A DNA stretch of 64,000 nucleotides, from positions 43,705 to 107,704 of the forward strand of contig JAKSPB010000003.1 in assembly GCA_024405215.1 (NCBI GenBank), in the 5' to 3' direction. The notes beneath the pieces were generated by a model that saw only the letters and a list, made by a program, of their open reading frames with translations, did not search any database and was not told where the DNA came from. Position 1 is the stretch's first letter. Every line of letters begins with the position of its first letter. Position numbers and translations under genes: made by a program. Positions 23,871 to 32,960 of this stretch are shown here, piece by piece. This stretch comes from Lentisphaeria bacterium (GTDB lineage Bacteria; Verrucomicrobiota; Lentisphaeria; Oligosphaerales; Oligosphaeraceae).

Positions 23871-24866
23871 TCAAGGCAATCCCAAGAGTGCGGCGATGAG
23901 GAAGTTCGTTCCCAAGCGGGTGTAGAAGATGTGAACGTAGTCGCTGATCTGCCGGGAATCGTAGTACCGGAAGACGCGCCAGTTTCCCAGTGGATCGTTC
24001 AGCCAGGCGGGCATGGCGTCGCCTTGGCAGTAGATGTGGTCTGTTCCGCCGTCTTCCCGCCGGGCGTCGTATTGCGGTCCCAAGGTGGCGGCCTGCGGGA
24101 GGAGTCTGTTCAGGCCGTCGTTGTCCTCCAGGGTGCGGAAGCGGATTTCCGTAGTCCATCCGCCCAAGCTGTTCCGGCCCCATCCCATGGCGACGACGGG
24201 TGTCGCCAAGACTGCCAGGCGGCCATCCAGCCGGATGCCGACGGCGGAATAGGTTCCGTTGGGCCATTTTTCGCGTTGCGCGTAGTCCTGGACGTTTGGC
24301 GGGAGGTTCTCCAGACTGGGCAGTCCCTGATAGAAGCAGGCATAGAGCGGGTCGTCTCGCCCCAGCGGCTGGAAGGGGGCTTCCGGGAGGACTTTCTGGA
24401 AGAAGTCGCGGACAGGCGGGCTGGCCTCCCATTCGGCGTAACTGTGGTGTTGTCCCAGGAAGGGTTTTTCGGCATTGCGCAGGAAGGATGCCGTGATTCC
24501 TGCGTCTACGAAGACGAATCCGCCTTGCATGAGGAAATTCCGGAAGGCGAGGATTTCGGCATCCGGGAGTTTGTCCCAGTCGGTCTTGTCGTCCCAGTTG
24601 ATATAAAGGAAGGGGCATTCCGGCAGCCTGGGGTCAAGGAAGGAGTTGATCAGGAGCGGTTCCTGCGCCAAGGGAAGGCCGGTGGCTTTTGCTGCGGATC
24701 CCAATAGGCCGGGCAGCGCCTCCGGGTAGTTGCGGCTCAGTGCGTTCTTGTTCCCTCCAATGAGTTGCGCTATACGGATTTCCGTATTGTCCGCATGGAT
24801 GTGCCAGGCGAGGCAGAGAACGCAAAAAAGCCAGAGGCAGTTTTTTCGGGTTGTTTTGCAAATCAT
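23871..24866 (-). CDS. Secreted DUF4159-domain protein
   Basis: The protein has 331 residues. The signal peptide core is LWLFCVLCLAW, ending near HADN. The remainder matches DUF4159: ECPFLYINWDD, a FRNFLMQGGFVFVDA stretch, a middle segment with PLYACFYQ and ALGIRLDGR-like SAVGIRLDGRLAVL, and the closing FYTRLGTNFLIAALLG. The fold resembles class I glutamine-amidotransferase/flavodoxin-like domains. In PVC and Bacteroidetes genomes these often sit near MoxR/DUF58 genes, but none is seen here. The role is unknown. It is divergent from the 161-residue gene, with a 104-bp gap that must hold both promoters. Confidence 0.75.
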   Translation of the reverse strand: MICKTTRKNCLWLFCVLCLAWHIHADNTEIRIAQLIGGNKNALSRNYPEALPGLLGSAAKATGLPLAQEPLLINSFLDPRLPECPFLYINWDDKTDWDKLPDAEILAFRNFLMQGGFVFVDAGITASFLRNAEKPFLGQHHSYAEWEASPPVRDFFQKVLPEAPFQPLGRDDPLYACFYQGLPSLENLPPNVQDYAQREKWPNGTYSAVGIRLDGRLAVLATPVVAMGWGRNSLGGWTTEIRFRTLEDNDGLNRLLPQAATLGPQYDARREDGGTDHIYCQGDAMPAWLNDPLGNWRVFRYYDSRQISDYVHIFYTRLGTNFLIAALLGLP

Positions 24867-24970
24867 GGGAGTTGCGTTATATTCTAAAAATCACTTGCTT
24901 CGGGCGACCGAAAGTTTTGTTCACTGAAGTCGGGAAATTCCTGGCTTCCTTTCTAGGGTCATAACGTAAT

Positions 24971-25456
24971 ATGTCTTTCTTTGACAGTCTCCTTTCCATC
25001 TTCAAGAAGTCTCCGAAACCGACAGCAAATGGTGTCCAGAGCCCTCGTGGTGCAGCGCTTCCTCCCGAACCGAAGGCGAACAAGAACGTTTACGATGAGG
25101 CGATCAAGGTTCCTGTTCCCGAATGGGCGGCAGGTCTGAACAACACGGATCTGACTATGCAGCTGCGTGACCACGTGAAGTGCCATTTCGCTCCCAACTT
25201 CGGATGGAAGAAGATCATGACTGCCAAGACCGGTCCTGACGGCGATCTGATTCCCGAGTATGACGGCATCGCCGGCGATTGCGGCGCAGTGAAGTCCTAT
25301 GGCATGAAGCTGGCCCAGAAACACGGCCGCACGATGCCTTACAAGTATGTTGACTTGAACATGGCTTTCCGTTGCTGCTGCGACATTCCCACCAAGTGCC
25401 CCTTCCTGCAGCTGGCGGACAAGGAGGCCAAGGCCGTCAACGCCCTGCGCCACTAA
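24971..25456 (+). CDS. Conserved-looking protein of unknown function with C-terminal cysteines
   Basis: The protein has 161 residues and no signal peptide. A Pro/Asn-rich N-terminal part leads to a compact domain with WKKIMTAKTGPDGDLIPEYD and a cysteine-rich end (FRCCCDIPTKCPFLQL) that could bind a metal or cluster. I recognise no family. Codon use matches neighbouring housekeeping genes. The gene ends in a strong terminator, so it is probably an expressed single-gene unit. Confidence 0.6.
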   Translation: MSFFDSLLSIFKKSPKPTANGVQSPRGAALPPEPKANKNVYDEAIKVPVPEWAAGLNNTDLTMQLRDHVKCHFAPNFGWKKIMTAKTGPDGDLIPEYDGIAGDCGAVKSYGMKLAQKHGRTMPYKYVDLNMAFRCCCDIPTKCPFLQLADKEAKAVNALRH

Positions 25457-25486
25457 TTTCCGGTTGTTTCCGTAGAAACGAAAAGA

Positions 25487-25519
25487 CCCGCGTTCCCAAA
25501 AGAGCGCGGGCTTTTTTTT
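25487..25519. terminator. Bidirectional rho-independent terminator
   Basis: CCCGCG (25487-25492) pairs with CGCGGG (25505-25510) and is followed by a T-run on the + strand. On the minus strand it is followed by TCTTTTCGTTTC. It therefore can end both the 161-residue gene and the convergent uvrC. Confidence 0.85.
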
Positions 25520-25551
25520 GTGTGTCTGACGAATCCGACGAGTCCGACCGA

Positions 25552-27060
25552 TCAGAGGGATGTTCCGGGACGTGGGGGATTGGCGTGCTGCTTTAGCACA
25601 TCCAGGATTCGTTGTGCCAGGGTATGTCCCAGGCCGGGGACTTTCGCCGCCAGTTGCGAGGCGGTCATTTGCAGAATGCGCTTGATGGAACCGCACTGCT
25701 TGAGGATTTCCGCTTGACGTAGCGTGCCTACGCCGGGGATTTCGCCCAGGACGGAGTCGCGGATGCGCTCAATCCGGAGTTTGCGGTTGTAGCCATTGGC
25801 CCAGCGGTGTGCCTCGTCGCGGATGGCCTGGAGGAGACGCAGGCCCGGATTTTCGCGTGGCAGATAGAGCGGGTCTTTTCGGTGGGGGATCACGATGAGT
25901 TCGTAGCGTTCCGCCAGGCCGATGAAGGGGATGGTGAGTCCCAGTTCCTCCCAGACCTTGATGCCGGTGTTGACCTGCGGCACGCCGCCGTCCAGCACGA
26001 CCAGGTCGGGCAGCGGGAGTTTCTCTTTCAGCAGTCGGCTGTAGCGTCGGGTGAGGACTTCGTGCATGAAGGCGGTGTCGTCTGTGGCATCGGGTGTGCG
26101 GATGCGATAACGTCGGTATTCAGCGGTGGAGGGATGTCCGTCCCGGAAGAGGACCATGGAGCCGACGGCCAGGGTTCCGGAGATGTTGGACATGTCGAAG
26201 CATTCCATGTATCGTGGTTCGACAGCCAGAGAAAGCACTTCCTGCAAGGCGCGCATTCCGGCTGTGTTGATTTCCGGGTTGGTCCGGCGGGCGATGGTCT
26301 GGTTGAGGAAACGCCGGGTTGGTTCCTGGACGGTCTTGATGTGGTCCATCATGTCCCGCCATTTCGCGGCTTCCTCGAAATCCAGCTTTGCGGCGGCTTC
26401 CTTCATCTTGTCATTCAATTCCTTCAGGATCTCCCGGGCGTTTTCTTCGCCACGGAGGACGGATAGCGCCTGTTCCAGACGCTGGCGGTAGTCCTCCTCG
26501 CTGATTCGTCCGAGGCAGGGTGCGGAACAGTGCCGGATGACATCCTGGAGGCAATGCAGGTGGTTTTCATGGCCGGGATCCGCGCATTGGCAGGAGCGCA
26601 GCGCATATCGGATTTCCAGAAAACGGATGGTTTCCCGGAGGGCGTATGCGTGGGGGAACGGTCCGAAGTAGATGCAGTTGTCGTCTTTGGGGACCCGGTC
26701 GAAAAAGAAATGCGGGAATTTTTCGTTGGGGTTGATGGCGACCAGCAGATAGCGCTTGTCGTCCCGCAGGGCTACGTTATATCGCGGGGCGTATTGCTTG
26801 ATAAATTGTGCTTCCAGGAGCAGCGCCTCGGATTCCGTGGCGACCTGGAAGGTTTCGTAGGAGGCGATGGAGTGGATCAATGCCCGTCGGCGGGGTTCCT
26901 CTTTCAGTGCCGTGGAGGGCATGAAGTAGGAACGCATCCGGTTGCGTAGATTCCGGGCCTTCCCCACGTAGATGACCTGGCCGGCCACATTGCGGAAGAC
27001 ATATACGCCGGGGGTGGTGGGGACGTCCTGGGAACGGAAGATGGGAGTGGAATCGGGCAT
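25552..27060 (-). CDS. uvrC: Excinuclease ABC subunit C (UvrC)
   Basis: The protein has 502 residues from the ATG at 27060, since upstream frame extension gives only Arg-rich noise. The GIY-YIG nuclease domain (TPGVYVFRNVAGQVIYVGKA, about 15-35) makes the 3' incision. A UVR motif lies near 190-230. The RNase H-like 5' nuclease follows, with ECFDMSNISG at about 305 (family consensus ECFDISH) and VVLDGGVPQVN. C-terminal helix-hairpin-helix motifs (GEIPGVGTLRQAEIL, KVPGLGHTLAQRIL) bind DNA. It is shorter than E. coli UvrC (610). The protein acts with UvrAB in nucleotide excision repair. An adenine methyltransferase gene ends 11 bp upstream on the same strand. Confidence 0.93.
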   Translation of the reverse strand: MPDSTPIFRSQDVPTTPGVYVFRNVAGQVIYVGKARNLRNRMRSYFMPSTALKEEPRRRALIHSIASYETFQVATESEALLLEAQFIKQYAPRYNVALRDDKRYLLVAINPNEKFPHFFFDRVPKDDNCIYFGPFPHAYALRETIRFLEIRYALRSCQCADPGHENHLHCLQDVIRHCSAPCLGRISEEDYRQRLEQALSVLRGEENAREILKELNDKMKEAAAKLDFEEAAKWRDMMDHIKTVQEPTRRFLNQTIARRTNPEINTAGMRALQEVLSLAVEPRYMECFDMSNISGTLAVGSMVLFRDGHPSTAEYRRYRIRTPDATDDTAFMHEVLTRRYSRLLKEKLPLPDLVVLDGGVPQVNTGIKVWEELGLTIPFIGLAERYELIVIPHRKDPLYLPRENPGLRLLQAIRDEAHRWANGYNRKLRIERIRDSVLGEIPGVGTLRQAEILKQCGSIKRILQMTASQLAAKVPGLGHTLAQRILDVLKQHANPPRPGTSL

Positions 27061-27071
27061 GGAAGGTCGCC

Positions 27072-28208
27072 TCACCAGTCGGCGCCGAAGCTGACGACGC
27101 GACGGATATAGTCCTGGACGCGCAGCAGACAGGCGTCGCCGGGTGCCGGGCATTTTCCGAAGATATCGGGATGGGCGTGTTTTGCCACGATAACGAAGTC
27201 GTCAGCCAGAGTAGGGAAATCTGCCAAGAGGATCGGTACGTCGAAGTTCCCCATCCAGTAGGGGGTGTGTGCGAAACGCTTAAAGCAATCCAGGTAGCAG
27301 TAGTAGGGGAGTTGTACGGGATCTATGTCAACGGCGTTGGAGATGCGGGTTTTCAGGAAAGTCCTGCTTCGTTTCAGGGCATTGATGTCTCGTTGCGTAT
27401 AGAAGAGGAATTCTGGGGTGAAACGTCGCTTGTGCGGATACTTCCGGATGAAGGCGCCGATGTATTCTCGCTGGGACAGGCGGAAGGCATCGCCTTCGAT
27501 GGTATGGAAGAGCAGTTCTTGGATGTCCTGGTAGGAGAGCCCGTGGGCGGGATTCCGATGGTAGAGCGCCACGATGACCGGAAAGGCGGCCAGTCGGGAA
27601 GTGCCGGCGAACTCCTGGCTGGAGAAGACTTGGTGCTCCAGGAGTTCATAGTTGCGGAAGAATGGCGCGCAGCACTTGAAGTTGGTCTCCTTGACAAGAT
27701 AGGAGAGCGGATGAAGGACTGCCACGAACTCGGCTTTCAGCTTGTTGTACGCCAATAGCGAGGACATCCCTAGGTCGCGGGTGCGGATGGCGGCATCCAT
27801 GTCGCATTTGCCTTGCTTCTTGGTATGCCCGACGATGCTGGTTCGGTCGTTATAGGGGGGATTGCCGACAATGACCAGCCGGTCATCCTGTGTCAGGCCG
27901 TAGTTTTTGCGGCGGGCGCCTTTTAGGGCGTTGTGCTGAAAAATCTGGAGAAAAGGAAAATACTCCTTGGCCTTGGCAATGGCCCGGGGGTCGATGTCGT
28001 TTCCAAGATATCGGCAATGAGGGAAGAATTCGTGCAGTTCAAAGAAGGCGCCGTAACCGCAGGAAAAGTCGGCAATGACGGCGTCTTGGGGAATTTCATA
28101 TTTTTTTAACCATTCGGCAACGAGTTTTACATATTTTTTGGGGGTGTAATAACTGCCTAGGTTCATCCTTTCAGTCGTGGAAAGATGATTTTCTATATTG
28201 AAATCCAT
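27072..28208 (-). CDS. Orphan adenine-specific DNA methyltransferase (NPPY type)
   Basis: The protein has 378 residues from ATG 28208, a start chosen because the extension upstream lacks sense. SAM-binding motif I is VIADFSCGYGAF (about 44-55) and the following acidic strand is YLGNDIDP. The catalytic motif IV is VGNPPYN at 115-121, the mark of N6-adenine methylases. The C-terminal half (about 220-378) should carry target recognition. No restriction endonuclease or specificity gene is adjacent, so this is either a solitary methylase or one half of a system split elsewhere. It precedes uvrC by 11 bp. The YTPKKYVKLVAEWL segment resembles methylases of restriction-modification systems with YTP...V motifs. 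Confidence 0.8.
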   Translation of the reverse strand: MDFNIENHLSTTERMNLGSYYTPKKYVKLVAEWLKKYEIPQDAVIADFSCGYGAFFELHEFFPHCRYLGNDIDPRAIAKAKEYFPFLQIFQHNALKGARRKNYGLTQDDRLVIVGNPPYNDRTSIVGHTKKQGKCDMDAAIRTRDLGMSSLLAYNKLKAEFVAVLHPLSYLVKETNFKCCAPFFRNYELLEHQVFSSQEFAGTSRLAAFPVIVALYHRNPAHGLSYQDIQELLFHTIEGDAFRLSQREYIGAFIRKYPHKRRFTPEFLFYTQRDINALKRSRTFLKTRISNAVDIDPVQLPYYCYLDCFKRFAHTPYWMGNFDVPILLADFPTLADDFVIVAKHAHPDIFGKCPAPGDACLLRVQDYIRRVVSFGADW

Positions 28209-28300
28209 TCTTTTTGACGCGGGACGTGGAGGGGCCAGGAACTCGTTCTGTGCCCGAAGCGCAAGCATCGGGATTTTGCCGCTTCGCCCGACGCGGGACG

Positions 28301-29374
28301 CTACTTCTTTTCCTTCATGCATACCACGTCGTCGGGGGCGATGGAAAGGCGGACGGCCTCTCCGGTGCGCATGGTCCCGGCTGGGTTCAGCTCGAAGAAC
28401 TTCAGTTCGCCGCCGGCTGCGTCATGGGAGAGGTGCTCCGCCATTTCCCCCAGGTAGTCCACGTTGGTGATGGTGACGGAAATGGCGTTGGCTTCGTCTG
28501 CGCCGTCGGACAGGATATGGAATGCCTCGGGGCGCATGGAAAGCGTGAAGCTCTCGCCTGGCTTGGCGTCGTCGGGCAGGACGCGGGAACGGAGAACACC
28601 CAGCGGCGTTTCCAGCAGTGCGGAGCCGTCGGATTCCCGGGAGAGTAGCTTCCCGGAACGAAGGTTCGTCTCGCCGATGAAATTGGCGACGAATGGCGTC
28701 TGGGGGCGGCGATAGACTTCCCGGGGCGTGCCGATCTGTTCGATCTGGCCATTGCGGAAGACGGCGATGCGGTCGGCCATGGAGAGTGCTTCCGCGCGGT
28801 CGTGGGTGACGTAGATGCCGGTCAGGCCGTTGTCCTTGCAGATGCGGCGGATTTCCAGGCGCATGTCACGGCGGAGCTTTGCGTCCAGGTTTGCCAGCGG
28901 TTCGTCCAGCAGAAAACCGCCGGGATGTACGACCAGGGTGCGGGCCAGGGCCACGCGCTGCTGCTGTCCGCCGGAGAGCTGGTTTGGCTTGCGGTCGGCC
29001 AGTTCCTGGATCTGCAGTTCCTTCAGGACTTGCTCCACCCGCGCATTCAGTTCCGCAGCGGGAAGCTTCCGCATTTCCAGGCCGAAGGCGATGTTCTGGC
29101 GGACGGTCAGATGCGGCCAGAGGGCATACCCCTGGAAGACCATGGCGGTGTCGCGCTCGCTGGGCGGCGTCTTGCCGGCGGCTTTGCCGCCCAGGTAGAT
29201 TTCGCCTGAGGTGGGCTGTTCAAAGCCACCGATGATTCGCAGGAGCGTGGTCTTGCCGCAGCCCGACGGTCCCAGAAGGAAGAATAACTCGCCGTCCTCC
29301 ACGGCCAGGGAGACGTCGTTGAGGGCGGTGGTGTTTCCGTAGAGCTTGGTCAGATGTTCCGCGCGGATTTGCAT
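28301..29374 (-). CDS. ABC transporter ATP-binding protein (MalK/PotA/FbpC type)
   Basis: The protein has 357 residues. The nucleotide-binding domain carries Walker A GPSGCGKTT (35-43), a Q-loop in MVFQGYALWPHL, the signature LSGGQQQR (133-140), Walker B FLLDEPLANLD and switch His THD. The C-terminal third (about 240-357) is a TOBE-type regulatory barrel with FVANFIGETNL leading into it. It belongs to the CUT1/polyamine/iron importer ATPase group. No permease or binding protein gene is adjacent. It starts 6 bp after the RNase E/G stop, so it is an orphan subunit that may serve several importers. Confidence 0.85.
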   Translation of the reverse strand: MQIRAEHLTKLYGNTTALNDVSLAVEDGELFFLLGPSGCGKTTLLRIIGGFEQPTSGEIYLGGKAAGKTPPSERDTAMVFQGYALWPHLTVRQNIAFGLEMRKLPAAELNARVEQVLKELQIQELADRKPNQLSGGQQQRVALARTLVVHPGGFLLDEPLANLDAKLRRDMRLEIRRICKDNGLTGIYVTHDRAEALSMADRIAVFRNGQIEQIGTPREVYRRPQTPFVANFIGETNLRSGKLLSRESDGSALLETPLGVLRSRVLPDDAKPGESFTLSMRPEAFHILSDGADEANAISVTITNVDYLGEMAEHLSHDAAGGELKFFELNPAGTMRTGEAVRLSIAPDDVVCMKEKK

Positions 29375-29380
29375 GGATGG

Positions 29381-31813
29381 CTAGTATTCCTTGCCGGTTA
29401 CCTTGTCGGTGATGTGGAAGGCCTCGATGTGAAGGCTGGCATCGGCATTGAAGGTCAGCTGGCGGCTGTTTTCGGCAGCCATGGCGTTCATGACCTTGTG
29501 GTCGGCCGTGCGCAGACGCTCCAGGATCTTCGGGTGGACCGTGATGACGAAGTGCTGGACGTCCTTCTTGCGGGCCAGCAGCTCGTTCAGGCGGCGCTGG
29601 ATTTCCACGGAGACGCTGGTGGCGGTCTTGATGAGGCCGCGGCCCTTGCAGTACGGGCAGTCCTCGAACATGGTGCTTTCCAGGGATTCGCTTTCGCGTT
29701 GGCGGCTCATTTCCAGCAACCCCAACCCGCTGATGGGGTAGAGCTTGATGCGAGCGTGATCCTCGGCGGTGTATTGCTTGAAGGCTCGGTAGACCGCCAT
29801 CTGGTCCTTGCGGGAACGCATGTCGATGAGGTCCAGGACCACCAGGCCGCCGATGTTTCGCAGGCGAAGCTGCCGGGCGATTTCCTTGACGGCCTCCATG
29901 TTGGTGGAGAGGATGGTCTCTGGCTGATCCTTGCCGGCGCGATTCTTGCCGGTGTTGACGTCGATGGCGATGAGCGCCTCGGTCTCGTCAATGCAGAGAT
30001 AGCCGCCGCTGGGCAGGGGAACCTTGCGATTGGAAAGGCCTTCGATCTGCTGGCTGATGCCGTATTTGATGAAGATGGGCGTGGGGTTGGAGTAGAGCTT
30101 GACTTTAACGGAATCCTGGCGCTCGAAGCGACGGAGCATCTCCTGGGCCAGGTCGAAGGCTTCCTTGGTGTCGCAGACGATTTCGTCAATGTCCTGGGTC
30201 AGGCTGTCCCGCAGGGTGCGCTCCACCAGCGCGGGCTCCTGGTAGACGCAGACCGGCGCACGGCGCCTGGAGGCGGTCTCCTCGCCTTTGTGCCAGGCGT
30301 CCAGCAGCATCTGCAGGTCGCGCTGGAAATGCTCTCGCTTCAGACCTGCGCCTTCGGTGCGGCAGATGACGCCCATGTTGGGAGGCAGGATGGTCTTGAT
30401 CATCTGCTTCAAGCGGCTGCGCTCCTCGCGGTCCTCGACGCGGCGGGAGATGCCCACGTGGGGGCAGTTGGGCAGCAGGACCAGATAGCGTCCGGGAATG
30501 GAGAGGTTCGTGGTGACACGGGCGCCTTTGGTGCCGATGGGGCCCTTGGTGACCTGCACGAGAATTTCCTGGTCAACATGGAAGAGGTTGGGGATGTCCT
30601 CCACGGTGGGGCCCTTCTTTTCGGGCTTCTTCGGCTTCTCCGGCTTGGGGAGCTTCTCCATCTTGGGCTGCTGAGGAGGCATGGGCTTGGCAGAACCCGC
30701 CTTGCCGTTGGGAGTCAGCGGAAGAATTTCATTTTTGCCGGTGTTCGGAGAGAGCGCGGGCTTCTGCTGAACAGGACGCTGCGCAGGCTGCTGGGGCGTC
30801 GTCTGCGGCTTTTTCTTCAGGCCGGGGAAGAGGGCCTCGAAGATGCGCCGGAAAATGCCGGGGCGTTTGGGCGATTGGGCCGATGTGCGTTGCAAAGGAA
30901 CCAACTGGCCTTCGGGACCATTGCCGCCTTGCTGACCGCCGCCACGGCGACGATGGCGGCGACGATGGGAGCCGTTTCCTTCGCCATTCTGGGGCTGCTG
31001 GCCGTTGTTCTGGAAATCCTGCTGGGGACGGGGCGGACGGGGCGGCTTGCGGTTGCCATTCTGCTGTCCGCCATTGCCGGCAGGCGCCTGGTCCTCTGCC
31101 TGCGGCGGGGGATTCTCGTCCACCACAATCTGCTGCACGGGGGCGACAGGCGCGGGCGCTTCTTCTTTTGTCGCAGTCGTCGCCGTCGCTTCTTCCTGGG
31201 CGGCGGGCTCGGCTTTGGGAACGGCGGGCTTGCCCAAGGGAATCAGGCCGGTCTTGTTGGCGTCGGTCAGGGGAATCAGCCCCTTGGTAAGCTGCTTGGT
31301 GTCTGCCGGGACGGTCTCGCCCTCCATCGTCACCGTGGGAATGACGGCGGGGGCCTGCGGGGCAGGCGTTTCAACGATTTCCGCGACTCCCTCGGCGGGC
31401 GTGTCAGACGCTTCTTCGGCTTCTGCCGCGTCCGTTTCTTCCACCGTTTCAGTGGCTGAAGGCGGTGCGGGCGGGTCGTATGAGTCGTCTTCGTCGGCGG
31501 AGTTGATCAGGTCGGCGTCGGCGCGTTCCTGGCCTGGCTTCGTGGGCTCGTCGTCGTCATCGCCGTCCCCCTCCAGCTTTTCCAAGGTGGCGGGGAGCAT
31601 GTCCCAGTAGTGCAGGAAGGCGTTCTTGCCGACGCCGATATCGACGAATGCTGCCTGGAGGGAGGGTTCCAGGTTCTTGATTTTACCCTTGTAGATGGAG
31701 CCGACAAGGCGGTCCTTGTTGGTCCGTTCCATGAAGAAATCCTGTAGGGTGCCGTCCTCGACGACGGCTACGCGCACCTGGAGTTCCTCGGAGTTGATGA
31801 GGATTTGTTTCAT
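29381..31813 (-). CDS. rng: Ribonuclease E/G family endoribonuclease with large insertion in the S1 domain
   Basis: The protein has 810 residues. The start MKQILINSEELQVRVAVVED is typical of RNase G/E. The S1 domain begins (VGSIYKGKIKNLEPSLQAAF, about 37-56) but is interrupted after about residue 73. A low-complexity segment of about 335 residues, rich in Glu, Pro, Ala and Gln with an RRRHRRRGGG patch, follows until it resumes at FHVDQEILVQVTKGP (about 411). The catalytic core contains the two Asp motifs IAIDVNTG (about 617) and VVLDLIDM (about 660) and the zinc-link CPYCKGRG (about 717). It processes rRNA and mRNA. The insertion may act as a disordered RNA- or protein-binding scaffold, as the C-terminal half of E. 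coli RNase E does. fmt ends 25 bp upstream. Confidence 0.9.
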   Translation of the reverse strand: MKQILINSEELQVRVAVVEDGTLQDFFMERTNKDRLVGSIYKGKIKNLEPSLQAAFVDIGVGKNAFLHYWDMLPATLEKLEGDGDDDDEPTKPGQERADADLINSADEDDSYDPPAPPSATETVEETDAAEAEEASDTPAEGVAEIVETPAPQAPAVIPTVTMEGETVPADTKQLTKGLIPLTDANKTGLIPLGKPAVPKAEPAAQEEATATTATKEEAPAPVAPVQQIVVDENPPPQAEDQAPAGNGGQQNGNRKPPRPPRPQQDFQNNGQQPQNGEGNGSHRRRHRRRGGGQQGGNGPEGQLVPLQRTSAQSPKRPGIFRRIFEALFPGLKKKPQTTPQQPAQRPVQQKPALSPNTGKNEILPLTPNGKAGSAKPMPPQQPKMEKLPKPEKPKKPEKKGPTVEDIPNLFHVDQEILVQVTKGPIGTKGARVTTNLSIPGRYLVLLPNCPHVGISRRVEDREERSRLKQMIKTILPPNMGVICRTEGAGLKREHFQRDLQMLLDAWHKGEETASRRRAPVCVYQEPALVERTLRDSLTQDIDEIVCDTKEAFDLAQEMLRRFERQDSVKVKLYSNPTPIFIKYGISQQIEGLSNRKVPLPSGGYLCIDETEALIAIDVNTGKNRAGKDQPETILSTNMEAVKEIARQLRLRNIGGLVVLDLIDMRSRKDQMAVYRAFKQYTAEDHARIKLYPISGLGLLEMSRQRESESLESTMFEDCPYCKGRGLIKTATSVSVEIQRRLNELLARKKDVQHFVITVHPKILERLRTADHKVMNAMAAENSRQLTFNADASLHIEAFHITDKVTGKEY

Positions 31814-31838
31814 TGATGGATGAAGGAGAATGCAGAGG

Positions 31839-32813
31839 TTATTCCATCATGCTGCCGGGCAGCACGGGATTGCCACTCAGGAAACTCTCCACTGTCATTT
31901 CTTTCTTTCCTTCCGGGAAAAGCGAATGGATGAAGAGAGTGCCGCTGCCGCACGCGACGGCCAGGGTCTTTCCGTCTGTAGAGATTATCTGACCCGGCTC
32001 TTTGTTGGTGGGGGCTGCGGAATAAGTGGCCTTGGTAATTTGGATGCGCCGCCATTGCCCTTTCGTCTGCACGCTGGTATAGCTGCCAGGCCAGGGCTGA
32101 TATGCACGGATCATGTTGTAGATCTGCTTGGCGGAGCGGTTCCAGGAAATCGCACCGTCCGTCTTGACAATCTTGTGGACGTTTGGTGCGGTGGCGGGTG
32201 GCTGCGGGGTGGGCTCCATTTCTTCCCGTGCAATCTTCCAAAGCACGCCGCCAATGTGCTCGGAGGCCAGTTCCCCCAATCGATCTTCCAGCTGTTCCGC
32301 CGTTTCCGTGGCGCTGATGTCCAGGAAGACGGTCTCGTAAACCGGCCCTGTGTCCAGTCCTGCATCCATGCGCATGAAGGTCACGCCGGTTTTTTCATCC
32401 CCGTTGAGGATGGCGGCGGCGATGGGGCAGGCGCCCCGATATTTAGGCAGCAAGGATGCGTGGACATTGACGCAGCCGTAGGTCGGCAGGGACAGCAGGT
32501 CGCTCTTGAGGAGTTGCCCGAAGGCTACGACCAGCAGGATCTCCGTCCCCAAGGAGCGGAGCTTGTCCAGGAATTCCGGCGTATTGACCGACTTGATGCG
32601 ATCGACTTCACATCCTTTTGCCAGCGCGTGTTTTGTGAACTCCGTTGGCTTAAGTTCATGCTTTCGCCCCGCCAGACGATCTGGCTGGGAGCCAATTCCC
32701 ACCAGCTCAATGGCATCGTTCTGCAGCAGGGCGTCAAGAATGTGCGTGCCCAATTTGCCGGAACTCAGGTAATAGACCCGGACTTTTTGCAGTGTTGAAG
32801 CACTTTCAGACAT
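31839..32813 (-). CDS. fmt: Methionyl-tRNA formyltransferase
   Basis: The protein has 324 residues from ATG 32813, because the open frame continues upstream into the family A repeat without coding sense. The formyl-transfer core shows NVHASLLPKYRGACP (Asn, His and the SLLPxxRG loop) and MDAGLDTGPV with the catalytic Asp. The C-terminal anticodon-side OB domain begins near 210 (AISWNRSAKQIYNMIRAYQPWPG). It formylates the initiator Met-tRNA. rng lies 25 bp downstream on the same strand, and def (deformylase), the common partner, is not adjacent. Confidence 0.93.
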   Translation of the reverse strand: MSESASTLQKVRVYYLSSGKLGTHILDALLQNDAIELVGIGSQPDRLAGRKHELKPTEFTKHALAKGCEVDRIKSVNTPEFLDKLRSLGTEILLVVAFGQLLKSDLLSLPTYGCVNVHASLLPKYRGACPIAAAILNGDEKTGVTFMRMDAGLDTGPVYETVFLDISATETAEQLEDRLGELASEHIGGVLWKIAREEMEPTPQPPATAPNVHKIVKTDGAISWNRSAKQIYNMIRAYQPWPGSYTSVQTKGQWRRIQITKATYSAAPTNKEPGQIISTDGKTLAVACGSGTLFIHSLFPEGKKEMTVESFLSGNPVLPGSMME

Positions 32814-32960
32814 GGTGGGAAGAGGAGGAAAAAGGGAAAGTACGCAAGGAATATCCTGATTGGGGATAGAGATGGTTTGTAATATAATGCTTACTAAAGG
32901 GCTTGGTGGGAAATCAGAATCGGGAAAATTGTCCAAAGCAGGACAAAAAGAACAAAAAAC

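Noticed and set aside
28252..28289. GC-rich inverted repeat between the ABC ATPase and the methylase as a terminator
   Set aside because: The stem pairs only partly and no T-run follows on the strand of the ABC gene. The surrounding gacgcgggacg direct repeats confuse the signal.
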